NCBI GenBank assembly: GCA_004293675.1
Contig: READ01000015.1
Span: 1 to 64,000, forward strand
Length of the DNA: 64,000 nucleotides
Reading direction: 5' to 3'
DNA from: Betaproteobacteria bacterium
Lineage (GTDB): Bacteria > Pseudomonadota > Gammaproteobacteria > Burkholderiales > Casimicrobiaceae
Of this stretch, positions 1 through 7,717 are shown piece after piece; positions within the stretch are counted from its first letter, which is position 1, and each line of letters starts with the position of its first letter. The position numbers and the translations under genes are program-made. The notes beneath the pieces were generated by a model. That model was not told the origin of the DNA. It worked only from the letters and a program-made list of their open reading frames with translations, and searched no databases.

Positions 1-18
1 ATTGGCGAGCGGCATTCG

Positions 19-138
19 CCGTTCGTGGTGAGCTTGTCGAACCATGACGGCAAAAGAAGTTCAATGTATCGGTCTGAGGTTCGAATGCGCGCGCTTGCTC
101 TATTGCCGTTCATGGTTCGACGGGCTCACCACGAACGG
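19..138. repeat. Inverted pair of TTCGACnnGCTCACCACGAAC repeat
   Basis: Two oppositely oriented copies of a roughly 28 bp unit lie at about 19-50 and 111-138. A third copy is at 23238-23265. Degenerate relatives occur near 1447 and 6538. The pair could form a long stem across a 60 bp loop. It sits just beyond the 3' end of the M20 hydrolase gene on the - strand. No coding is seen in 1-173. Confidence 0.7.
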
Positions 139-173
139 GATGGGCGTAGCGCAAGAGGACGGGCAGCGCTCGC

Positions 174-1412
174 TTATGCCAACAGCTCCGCCACTGCGCA
201 AGCCACCACCTGTGTGGCGCGGCGAAGATCCTCAAGCAACAGGTTTTCATCCGCGCGCTTAGCGTTCGATTCCGGCACAGTGCGCGGACCTGCGCCGTAG
301 AGCACGACTGGGATTCCGGCTTCGCCGTACAAACGCGCATCGGTATAAAGCGGCACGCCACCGGCTGGAATCGGCTCGCCAAAAACTCGCTGGCCATGTT
401 TTTGCAGTGCTGCGACCATACGCACGTTTCCGGGTAAAGGCTTGAGCGCGTTAGCAAGCAGCAGTCGCTTGATCTCAACACGAATGCCGCTGCGCCCGCT
501 CACCGCGCCCTCGATCATGGCGCGAACCTGTGCTTCGACCTCAGCGGGATTTTCCTCGGGCACCATGCGCCGATCCATTTTCAGAATCACGCGACCGGGT
601 ACGACGTTGGTATTGGTGCCGCCCATGATTTGGCCAACCAGCATCGTAGGTGTGTTGATACCTTCGACCTTGGATTTGATCTTTCCGAGATCGGGCAGCT
701 TGCCGTAGATCGCATTCAAAATTGCGTTGGCAGCTTGCAGCGCATCATGGCCAGTTTCTGGCATCGCGCCGTGCGTGGCGGTGCCATGAACGGTCACTTC
801 GAATTGCAAACAGCCGTTGTGTGCGGTGACGATGTTGTAGCTAAAGCCAGCTGCTAGCACGTAGTCGGGCTTGGTTGCTTTCTGTTCGAGCAGGTAGCCG
901 GGGCCAAGGATGCCGCCGAATTCTTCGTCGTAGGTCAGGTGCAGTTCAACGTTACCGTTGAGCTTTTCGCCGCTTGCCTCGGCCGCTTTAAGTGCTTCGA
1001 TGGCGTAGGTGAAGCTTGCAATGTCGCTCTTGCTGACGGCAACGCCGCGTGCATACATCCGACCGTCTTTGATCTCGCCACCGTAGGGATCAAACGACCA
1101 ACCGTCGCCCGGTGGCACCACATCACCGTGGGCATTGAGCGCGATCGTGGGGCCTGTGCCTGCGCCAAATTTCTGGCGAACAATCAAGTTGGTCACCGAT
1201 TGCATGCCGTAATCGCGAACCCGAGCTTCGGGCACCGCAAAGCGCTCAACATTGAAGCCCATTTTCGTGAGCAATTCCGCGGCCTTTTCTGCGGCCGGTG
1301 CGTTGTTGCCGGGCGGTGTATCGGAGGGCACGCGAACGATGTGTCGAAGGAATTCGATTTGCTCGGCGTGATGAGTGTCGACGAATTGGGAGATTTTTTG
1401 TTCGATGGTCAT
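174..1412 (-). CDS. M20 family metallohydrolase (ArgE/DapE-like)
   Basis: A 412-residue protein of the M20 zinc-dependent amidohydrolase/peptidase fold. It shows the NAHGD metal motif (H95, D97) and the YDEEFGG acidic pair (E163, E164). The usual bridging-aspartate motif RGxxDxK reads RGVAVSK, with an Asp four residues later (D130). The position near residue 385, where a metal-binding His is normally found before the RADE segment, reads Lys. Metal binding may therefore differ from the textbook enzyme. It lies downstream of the allantoate amidohydrolase gene on the same strand, separated by a 180 bp repeat-filled gap. A role in ureide or N-carbamoyl compound breakdown is plausible from context only; the substrate is not readable from sequence. 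Confidence 0.85.
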   Translation of the reverse strand: MTIEQKISQFVDTHHAEQIEFLRHIVRVPSDTPPGNNAPAAEKAAELLTKMGFNVERFAVPEARVRDYGMQSVTNLIVRQKFGAGTGPTIALNAHGDVVPPGDGWSFDPYGGEIKDGRMYARGVAVSKSDIASFTYAIEALKAAEASGEKLNGNVELHLTYDEEFGGILGPGYLLEQKATKPDYVLAAGFSYNIVTAHNGCLQFEVTVHGTATHGAMPETGHDALQAANAILNAIYGKLPDLGKIKSKVEGINTPTMLVGQIMGGTNTNVVPGRVILKMDRRMVPEENPAEVEAQVRAMIEGAVSGRSGIRVEIKRLLLANALKPLPGNVRMVAALQKHGQRVFGEPIPAGGVPLYTDARLYGEAGIPVVLYGAGPRTVPESNAKRADENLLLEDLRRATQVVACAVAELLA

Positions 1413-1489
1413 TTTGATTTTTTGAGGCGTGACGCCTATTCGGCGCGGTTCGACAGGTTCAGAACAAACACCTTGTCGCTACTGAAAAA

Positions 1490-1590
1490 CTCCCTCCCCT
1501 TCAAGGGGAGGGTTGGGGTGGGGATGGGGTTCCTCTCGAAGCCACTGACAACCCCCATCCCCCTCCTAACCTCCCCCTTGAAAGGGGAGG
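1490..1590. repeat. G/C-run inverted repeat (CTCCCCTTGAAGGGGAG family)
   Basis: Two palindromic units (CTCCCCTTCAAGGGGAG and its variant CCCCCTTGAAAGGGG) face each other with GGTTGGGGTGGGG and CCCCATCCCC flanks, so the whole forms a nested inverted repeat. It fills most of the gap between the two M20 genes and stops three bases before the end of the amidohydrolase gene. Related copies are at 2873-2988, 4567-4610 and 15815-15920. Confidence 0.85.
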
Positions 1591-1593
1591 AAC

Positions 1594-2868
1594 TTAGCTG
1601 CGATCCACTCGCTGCGCCTTATCAGGCACAAAAACGGGTGGTTGATACTGTTCGAAAAAGTGCAGCAGCGTGGCGGTAGCGATTTCGGCATCTTCGGCCG
1701 TCATCGTTTCGCTCGGATGATGCGAAATGCCCCCATTGCCGCAACGCACGAAGAGCATAGCAATCGGGCAGACGCTCGGAAATTCCATTGCGTCGTGCCC
1801 TGCGCCACTGGGCAGATAGCGGGGCTCAATGCCCTGCGCCTTGATGGCGGTTGCGAATTGCTGTTGCAGCGATTCGTCGCAGGGCGCGGCTTTGAGTTCG
1901 AAGAAGGGATTAGCGTCCACCTTTACATTGCGACGCGCTGCGATCGAAGTGAATTCCGCGCGGATTGCCGAGATCGCTTGGGTTCGAAGTGCATCATTTT
2001 CCGAGCGCACATCCACAGTGAAATCCACGTCCTGCGGAATCACGTTAACGGCTCCCGGCAACACGCTCATCTTGCCCACAGTTCCGACTAGACCCGCGTT
2101 TTCACAGCAGTAGCGCTCAACAGCAAGCACCATTTCGCTGGCGGCGGCCAGCGCATCTTGGCGCATGGTCATAGGGACTGTCCCCGCATGCCCCGCGAGC
2201 CCGGTCACTTTGACATTCATTCGAGTGGCACCGGCGATAGCGGTCACAACGCCCACCGCTAAGCCTTCATCGAGCAGTGTCGGGCCTTGCTCGATGTGCG
2301 ACTCAACAAACGCAACGACCTCGCCGTGCTGTTCGCCACGCCGATCCAAATCGCGCCAGGCATCGGGATCGCCGCCAAAGTCGGTGATGGCTTGTCGCAT
2401 CGAAACGCCATTGGCATCGCGCTTTTCAAGCCAGGCCGGATCAAAGTTTCCAGCCATCGCCTTGCTGCCGATGAGAGTCACCCCAAAGCGCACGCCCTCT
2501 TCGTCGCCAAAGGCCACGATTTCAAGCGTGTAGGGCAATCGCTTACCCTGCGCGTGAAGCGCTTTGACGCAAGCAATCGGCGAGAGAATGCCGAACAGTC
2601 CATCGTACTTACCAGCGTTTCTTACGGTATCTTGATGCGAGCCAGTCATCACGATCGGCGCAAACGGAACACCCGCCTCGTAGCGACCCACCACATTGCC
2701 CATCGCATCGTAGTTGGCGGTCATGCCAGCGTCTCGCATCAGCGAGAGGATGTAATCACCCGCCAAGCGATGCTCTTTCGAAAGATACGTTCGCGTCACG
2801 CGCGGCGCGTCTTCGGAAAAGTTTCCGAGCACATCGGCTTGTTTGAGGATTTCGGCTCCGAATTTCAT
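1594..2868 (-). CDS. allC: Allantoate amidohydrolase / N-carbamoyl amino acid hydrolase
   Basis: A 424-residue M20-family amidohydrolase of the hydantoinase/carbamoylase branch. Allantoate amidohydrolases of this branch convert allantoate to ureidoglycine, ammonia and CO2. Visible motifs are GSHQDTV (metal His and Asp), GDEEGVRFG (acidic pair), SHIEQGP and the C-terminal ISHHPSE. The start overlaps the end of the allantoinase gene by 4 bp, so the two are translationally coupled. That neighbour makes allantoate far more likely than an N-carbamoyl amino acid as substrate, although the two specificities cannot be separated by motif alone. The allC symbol is assigned by context. Confidence 0.85.
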   Translation of the reverse strand: MKFGAEILKQADVLGNFSEDAPRVTRTYLSKEHRLAGDYILSLMRDAGMTANYDAMGNVVGRYEAGVPFAPIVMTGSHQDTVRNAGKYDGLFGILSPIACVKALHAQGKRLPYTLEIVAFGDEEGVRFGVTLIGSKAMAGNFDPAWLEKRDANGVSMRQAITDFGGDPDAWRDLDRRGEQHGEVVAFVESHIEQGPTLLDEGLAVGVVTAIAGATRMNVKVTGLAGHAGTVPMTMRQDALAAASEMVLAVERYCCENAGLVGTVGKMSVLPGAVNVIPQDVDFTVDVRSENDALRTQAISAIRAEFTSIAARRNVKVDANPFFELKAAPCDESLQQQFATAIKAQGIEPRYLPSGAGHDAMEFPSVCPIAMLFVRCGNGGISHHPSETMTAEDAEIATATLLHFFEQYQPPVFVPDKAQRVDRS

Positions 2869-3896
2869 AGCTGTCCCCCTCGCCCTGGGGGAGAGGGGTT
2901 AGGGGAGAGGGTGTTCGTCTGAGCAGAGAGTGGTGTCTGGCGAACTTCCTCTCCCTGACCCTCCCCCCCGGGGGGAGGGAAAAACCCACGCCAATGCCGT
3001 GCAATATCGATACGCCGCGTCACCCAAACCCGGTCATGTTTTTCAATATGATCAAGGAAGCGAATCAAGCCCGCCATGCGCCCTGGTCGACCCAGCAGAC
3101 GGCAGTGCATGCCAATGCTCATCATTTTCGGTGCATCCTCACCTTCAGCGTAGAGCACGTCAAACGTGTCGCGCAAATAGTGAAAGAAGTGATCGGCGGT
3201 ATTGAAACCCTGCGGTGAGGCAAAGCGCATATCGTTGCAATCGAGCGTGTAGGGAACGATGAGCTGTTGAATGGTTTCGCCGCTGGTCTTGGTAACCGGC
3301 ATGTAAAACGGTAAGTCGTCGCCGTAATAATCACTGTCGTACTCATAGCCGCCGTGATCGGCCACTAGGCGGTGTGTGTTGGGGCTATCGCGTCCGGTGT
3401 ACCAGCCGTAGGGCCATTGTCCGCCAGTCATGCTGCGAATGATTTCAGTGCCCTTGGCGATGTGCGCTCGTTCAGTAGCCTCATCCATGTGTTGATGATG
3501 GATCCAGCGATAGCCATGACACGCAATTTCGTGACCCAATTCGCAAAACGCGGCGGTTAACTCCGGATGCCGCTCGAGCGCCATCGACACGCCGAACACG
3601 GTGAACGGCAAATTGCGCTTAGCGAACTCGCGCAAGATCCGCCAAACGCCCGCCCTAGAACCGTATTCGTAAATTGATTCCATCGACATATGGCGTGCTT
3701 CGTACGACGCCGCGCCGATGATCTCCGATAGGAACTGTTCGCTACCTGGGTCGCCGTGGAGCACGCAATTCTCGCCGCCCTCTTCGTAGTTGAGTACGAA
3801 CTGCACGGCAATCTTCGCGCGCTGCGGCCATTTGGCGTGCGGCGGATTGCGGCCGTAACCGGTGAGGTCGCGCGGATAGGTGAGAGTCGCTGGCAT
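2865..3896 (-). CDS. puuE: Allantoinase, PuuE type (polysaccharide-deacetylase fold)
   Basis: A 343-residue protein of the NodB-like deacetylase fold used by cofactor-independent allantoinases, which hydrolyse allantoin to allantoate. The N-terminus (RDLTGYGRNPPHAKWP, then VQFVLNYEEGGE) and the block GMHCRLLGRPGR are typical of PuuE. Normal family members end soon after this core. Here about 40 extra C-terminal residues (from about residue 303) are encoded by the G/C-run repeat at 2873-2988 and read as Pro/Gly-rich low complexity. The gene overlaps allC by 4 bp and is divergent from uraD across 145 bp, which probably holds the promoters for both directions. Confidence 0.93.
   Translation of the reverse strand: MPATLTYPRDLTGYGRNPPHAKWPQRAKIAVQFVLNYEEGGENCVLHGDPGSEQFLSEIIGAASYEARHMSMESIYEYGSRAGVWRILREFAKRNLPFTVFGVSMALERHPELTAAFCELGHEIACHGYRWIHHQHMDEATERAHIAKGTEIIRSMTGGQWPYGWYTGRDSPNTHRLVADHGGYEYDSDYYGDDLPFYMPVTKTSGETIQQLIVPYTLDCNDMRFASPQGFNTADHFFHYLRDTFDVLYAEGEDAPKMMSIGMHCRLLGRPGRMAGLIRFLDHIEKHDRVWVTRRIDIARHWRGFFPPPGGEGQGEEVRQTPLSAQTNTLSPNPSPPGRGGQL
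2873..2988. repeat. G/C-run inverted repeat inside the 3' end of puuE
   Basis: Two palindromic CCCTGGGGGAGAGGGG / CTCTCCCTGACCCTCC units face each other across about 45 bp. The element belongs to the same family as 1490-1590 but lies wholly within the reading frame of puuE, where it supplies the last 35-40 codons and the stop. Confidence 0.85.
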
Positions 3897-4041
3897 GTTG
3901 CTGCTAGTGTCGGCGTTGAATTGCCCTTGAGTTTATCGATTGCACCGTCGATCTGCGCTGTGAAAGCGTCATTTTTCGCAATCCGGGTCATAAGCGTTCG
4001 GGCGTTGTTCCGCCGGTAGCACTCACTTATCATCACAATCA

Positions 4042-4596
4042 ATGAATTCACTATCTCTCAGTCAAATAAACGCTGCCAGCGCAGCCGAATTCTCTCGCAC
4101 GTTTGGGGCGGTGTATGAGCACTCGTCGTGGATTGCGGAGCGCGCATTTTCGATGAAGCCCGCGAAGGGATTCGCTTCGCGCGCAGAGCTGCATGCCGCA
4201 CTTGTGGCTACCGTGCAATCGGCCACTGAATCGCAGAAATTGACGCTGTTGAACGCGCACCCCGAGCTGGCCGGAAAAGAAGCAGCCGCCGGTGCGCTCA
4301 CGGCTGAATCAACCGCCGAACAAGCGAGCGCTGGGCTCACGGCGATGAGTGCAGCTGACGTTTCGCAGCTTCGTGAACTTAACGCGCAGTATCGGCAGAA
4401 GTTTGGATTTCCGTTCATCATCGCGGTGCGAAACAACACGCAAAGTGCGATCTTTGGTGCCATTAAGTCGCGGCTCACCAATTCGCAGGCGATGGAGATG
4501 AACAACGCGTTAATGCAGGTGGGCGAAATTGCGCGCTTACGTTTACTGGATTTGGTGGGCGATGAACAACCATCCCCACCCCAACCCTCCCCTTGA
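4042..4596 (+). CDS. uraD: OHCU decarboxylase
   Basis: A 184-residue, all-helical 2-oxo-4-hydroxy-4-carboxy-5-ureidoimidazoline decarboxylase. It makes S-allantoin from the product of the UraH reaction. Family hallmarks are HPELAGK, the SxxEQxxAGL segment and LNAQYRQKFGFPFIIAV. The last nine residues (QPSPPQPSP) come from a G/C-run repeat that runs through the stop codon, so the native protein probably once ended near LVGDE. uraH follows after 21 bp and puuD after a further repeat, all on the same strand. Confidence 0.95.
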   Translation: MNSLSLSQINAASAAEFSRTFGAVYEHSSWIAERAFSMKPAKGFASRAELHAALVATVQSATESQKLTLLNAHPELAGKEAAAGALTAESTAEQASAGLTAMSAADVSQLRELNAQYRQKFGFPFIIAVRNNTQSAIFGAIKSRLTNSQAMEMNNALMQVGEIARLRLLDLVGDEQPSPPQPSP

Positions 4597-4610
4597 AAGG
4601 GAGGGGGAAA
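4567..4610. repeat. G/C-run palindrome at uraD stop
   Basis: One unit, CCCTCCCCTTGAAAGGGAGG, with the CCCCACCCCAA flank of the family. The palindrome centre contains the uraD stop codon (TGA at 4594-4596). Its tail carries GGAGGGGG shortly upstream of the uraH start at 4618, so it may double as the ribosome binding site of uraH. Confidence 0.75.
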
Positions 4611-4617
4611 GACAACC

Positions 4618-4971
4618 ATGGGCAAACTATCGACACACGTCCTTGACACGATGCACGGCGTACCTGCCGGTGGTGTGGTCATTGAACTCTATTCGATGAC
4701 CGACGCTACGCCGTCGCTCATCCTCACAGCGCTGACCAATTCTGACGGTCGCACCGATGCGCCGCTGCTCAAAGATGGTGACGTCAAACGCGGCAAATAT
4801 CGATTGGTGTTTCACGCAGGCGATTACTTTCGAGCAAAAAAGGTTGCGCTACCTGATCCATCGTTTGTGGATGTGGTGACCATTGATTTTGGTATCGCCG
4901 AAGACGGCGGCAGCTATCACGTACCGCTGGTGTGTTCGCCGTGGACGTATTCGACGTATCGAGGAAGTTAG
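4618..4971 (+). CDS. uraH: 5-hydroxyisourate hydrolase (transthyretin-like)
   Basis: A 117-residue transthyretin-related protein that hydrolyses 5-hydroxyisourate to OHCU. The N-terminal motif LSTHVLDTMHGVPA and the C-terminal signature YSTYRGS (family YRGS) are both present, and the length matches the family. No signal peptide, so it acts in the cytoplasm. It sits between uraD and puuD in pathway order. Confidence 0.96.
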   Translation: MGKLSTHVLDTMHGVPAGGVVIELYSMTDATPSLILTALTNSDGRTDAPLLKDGDVKRGKYRLVFHAGDYFRAKKVALPDPSFVDVVTIDFGIAEDGGSYHVPLVCSPWTYSTYRGS

Positions 4972-4979
4972 GGCTGTCG

Positions 4980-5128
4980 CCCAAGGACGAATGACCAATG
5001 ACGAATGACGAAATCGTGTTTCCGTGTGCGCACACGCCGTGCAACGCTGGCACTTCTCCCAAACTCACGGAGCAGAATTTGGATGGCGCAGCTTTGCGTC
5101 ATTCGTCCTCCGTCATTCGTCCTTGGGC
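4980..5128. repeat. GACGAATGAC-family inverted repeat
   Basis: The left arm (4980-5010) repeats GACGAATGACCAATGACGAA. The right arm (5097-5128) is the near reverse complement, ending GTCATTCGTCCTTGGG. The element occupies almost the whole uraH-puuD gap. The same family recurs at 14326-14521 and at 40871-40912 / 41103-41117. Confidence 0.85.
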
Positions 5129-5156
5129 TCCAGCCCTCCGCCCTTAGCGCAGCGAT

Positions 5157-6335
5157 ATGGAAACCTACATTTTTGACTGGATCAATTTACTCCTGCGATG
5201 GCTTCATGTCATCGTGGGTATCGCTTGGATTGGCGCATCGTTCTACTTCGTGTGGCTAGATAACTCGCTGCAAAAGCCAACCGATCCGGCGCTGAAAGAA
5301 AAGGGCGTTGACGGTGAGCTGTGGGCCGTTCATGGTGGCGGTTTCTACAACCCTCAAAAGTACATGGTCGCGCCCAAAGCGTTACCGGATCACTTGCATT
5401 GGTTTTACTGGGAGAGTTATTGGACGTGGATGAGCGGCTTTGCGCTCTTCGTCACGCTCTATCTATTCAACGCGCAAACGTTTTTGATCGACAAAAACGT
5501 ATTTGCGTGGGGTTCGTCAGCGGCGGCCATCGTCGCGTCACTGGTGTATTTGGTGATGGGTTGGGTGGTGTACGACGCGATTTGTCGGCTGTTTGGTCAG
5601 CGCAAGAACGGTGACTTGATCGTTGGCGTTTTGGTGTTTTTGTACGTCATCGCGGCGACCTACATCGCTTGTCATTTGTTTGCTGGACGCGCTGCGTTTT
5701 TGCTCACTGGCGCGATGCTAGCCACCGCCATGAGCGCCAACGTATTGATGGTCATCATTCCCGGGCAAAAGAAAACGATTGCGGCGATGAAGTCGGGTCA
5801 GACGCCCGATCCACTGCATCCGATGCGTGCGAAACAGCGCAGCGTTCACAACACCTATTTCACGCTGCCGGTGCTGTTTGCGATGCTCTCCAATCACTAC
5901 AGCTTCGCCTACAGCACACCTTACAACTGGTTGGTGTTGGTGCTGATCATGCTGGCTGGCGCGCTGATTCGTCAGTTTTTTGTACTCAAGCACAAAGGCC
6001 GCTGGGAGTACAAATATTGGGGCGTAGCCGGTGTGATTTTGCTGGGTGTCGCGGCGTGGTTGGCGCCTGCTGCAAAGCCCTCGGTTGCGATTGCAAAGGC
6101 CCCTCAAATTGCAGAGATTCAAGCCATCATCGAGGCGCGCTGCGCGATGTGTCACAACGCCAATGTGCAGATGAAAAACGTCGCGCTTCACACCCCTGAG
6201 TTGCTCGTAAAAAATGCGCAATTGATTTATCAGCAGGTCGTTGTTACGCGAGCCATGCCGATGAATAACAGCACGCAAATTACCGAGGAAGAACGCGCAA
6301 AGATCGGCGCATGGGTTCAGGCAGGCGGCAAATAA
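5157..6335 (+). CDS. puuD: Membrane urate hydroxylase with C-terminal cytochrome c
   Basis: A 392-residue PuuD-type urate hydroxylase, which oxidises urate to 5-hydroxyisourate at the inner membrane and passes electrons to its own haem c. The first about 310 residues hold several hydrophobic helices, beginning METYIFDWINLLLRWLHVIV. The C-terminal domain carries one haem motif, CAMCH, near residues 328-332, followed by MPMNNSTQITEEER typical of a class I cytochrome c. It replaces soluble uricase in this pathway. It follows uraD-uraH and is probably co-transcribed across the repeat. Confidence 0.95.
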   Translation: METYIFDWINLLLRWLHVIVGIAWIGASFYFVWLDNSLQKPTDPALKEKGVDGELWAVHGGGFYNPQKYMVAPKALPDHLHWFYWESYWTWMSGFALFVTLYLFNAQTFLIDKNVFAWGSSAAAIVASLVYLVMGWVVYDAICRLFGQRKNGDLIVGVLVFLYVIAATYIACHLFAGRAAFLLTGAMLATAMSANVLMVIIPGQKKTIAAMKSGQTPDPLHPMRAKQRSVHNTYFTLPVLFAMLSNHYSFAYSTPYNWLVLVLIMLAGALIRQFFVLKHKGRWEYKYWGVAGVILLGVAAWLAPAAKPSVAIAKAPQIAEIQAIIEARCAMCHNANVQMKNVALHTPELLVKNAQLIYQQVVVTRAMPMNNSTQITEEERAKIGAWVQAGGK

Positions 6336-6360
6336 GCAATCGCGTCGAGGTTTAAACGAA

Positions 6361-6476
6361 CTTTTTTGTCAAACGCATTGTGAAATAAGGCGTTTAGTTA
6401 GATATGTTGCATTTCTGAAACATGGTTCAATCGCCCTATAGGCCATATTTCATATGGCGATACATCGAAAAGCTGG
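6361..6476. repeat. AT-rich imperfect palindrome, copy A
   Basis: An AT-rich island in a GC-rich genome, placed between the convergent puuD and folD genes. The left end contains GCATTGTGAAATAAGGCG; the right end contains ATTTCATATGGCGATAC followed by GAAAAGCTGG. The ends are imperfect reverse complements of each other and match copies B-F at 17516, 22168, 33738, 42171 and 47122. Confidence 0.7.
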
Positions 6477-6576
6477 GACCTCTGGTGCAACTCGATTACT
6501 GAGAGCGCCGCAGCGCGTTCGTCGATGATCTACGGTCCTTCGACAGCCTCAGGGCGAAGCGTGTCGTGCGCCGTTT

Positions 6577-7449
6577 CTAGTCTGCCTTACTCGCCATCAA
6601 TCGAGCAGCAACCAAGGTGTTTTGCAGCAGCATCGTGATGGTCATCGGCCCCACACCACCGGGCACCGGCGTGATGTAGCTCGCGACCGCGCTGACTCCG
6701 TCATAGTCAACATCACCCACGAGCTTTCCGCCCTGTGACTCGGGCAAGCGATTGATCCCCACATCGAGCACCACCGCGCCGGGTTTCACCATATCGGCCG
6801 TGACAAATTTCGCGCGGCCGACGGCGGCAACGAGCACATCGGCCTGTCGCGTCATTGCGCCGAGATCTTTAGTGCCCGAATGGCAAATGGTGACGGTGGC
6901 GTTGGCGTGCAACAGCAACATCGCCATGGGCTTGCCCACCAAATTACTGCGGCCAATGACCACGGCATGTTTGCCGCGCAGGTCCTTCATGCCGATGTCT
7001 GCGAGCATTTCCATGCAGCCCGACGGTGTGCACGAGACAAATTTCGGCTCGCCAATCATCAACGCGCCCGCGCTATCGGGATGCAATCCATCCACGTCTT
7101 TGTCGGGCGAAATTGTCGCGATGACTGTTTCTTCGCTAATGTGTTTTGGCACAGGAAACTGCACCAAGATGCCATGAATCGAAGCGTCGGCATTGAGCGA
7201 TTTCACCAGCGCTAACAAATCCGCTTCACTGGTTTCAGCGGGCAGTTTGTGCATCACGCTGTGCATGCCCACTTTGGCGCAGGCCGCTACTTTATTTCGC
7301 ACGTAAACCTGGGACGCCGGATCTTCGCCAACCAACACCACCGCAAGCCCAGGGGTAATGCCGCCCGCTTTCATCGCCGAAACATCGACGGCGATACGTT
7401 CCCGAACTTTGGTGGAGAGGGCGTTGCCGTCGATTCGAATTGCGGTCAT
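6577..7449 (-). CDS. folD: Methylenetetrahydrofolate dehydrogenase / cyclohydrolase
   Basis: A 290-residue bifunctional FolD, which interconverts 5,10-methylene- and 10-formyl-tetrahydrofolate using NADP. Conserved blocks are YVRNK (catalytic Lys region), the [11 protein letters not shown] nucleotide-binding segment and the C-terminal [12 protein letters not shown] signature. It is transcribed away from the cyclo-ligase gene across a large inverted repeat. Its product 10-formyl-THF feeds PurH, encoded 5 kb away. Confidence 0.98.
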   Translation of the reverse strand: MTAIRIDGNALSTKVRERIAVDVSAMKAGGITPGLAVVLVGEDPASQVYVRNKVAACAKVGMHSVMHKLPAETSEADLLALVKSLNADASIHGILVQFPVPKHISEETVIATISPDKDVDGLHPDSAGALMIGEPKFVSCTPSGCMEMLADIGMKDLRGKHAVVIGRSNLVGKPMAMLLLHANATVTICHSGTKDLGAMTRQADVLVAAVGRAKFVTADMVKPGAVVLDVGINRLPESQGGKLVGDVDYDGVSAVASYITPVPGGVGPMTITMLLQNTLVAARLMASKAD

Positions 7450-7475
7450 GAATAAGTGTCCGTGGTTGGTAATGC

Positions 7476-7702
7476 TTTGACGCAGATTGGCGCAGATTTA
7501 AGGCGGATTTGCGCTGATTTTTTAATGACCTAGCGGTTAGAAAATGTATGTCGCCATCACATCTTTTTCCAGCGCGGAGATGCATCGCTCAGACCTCAAA
7601 GATCTCAAAGCACCTCAGTTAAGTCTGTGGCTATCATCGGCATACCGGCAAAAACAATCTGTGCGAATCCGCCTTAAATCTGCGCCAATCTGCGTCAAAA
7701 AA
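7476..7702. repeat. GACGCAGATT-family large inverted repeat
   Basis: A 33 bp perfectly matched arm (about 7478-7510 and 7666-7698) carries TTGACGCAGATTGGCGCAG followed by ATTTAAGGCGGATT. The arms are separated by about 155 bp of unrelated sequence without a convincing gene. It fills the gap between folD and the cyclo-ligase gene and must overlap the folD promoter region. Relatives occur at 11161, 16815, 23117-23400, 31926 and 38386. Confidence 0.9.
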
Positions 7703-7717
7703 TCGGTAGTTCACGCT

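Noticed and set aside
939-1679. Long open frame opposite the M20 hydrolase gene
   Set aside because: It is antisense to a clear enzyme, shows no family motif and runs into a G/C-run repeat.
2287-2922. Open frame opposite the allantoate amidohydrolase
   Set aside because: Antisense shadow of a well-supported gene; composition and motifs are not protein-like.
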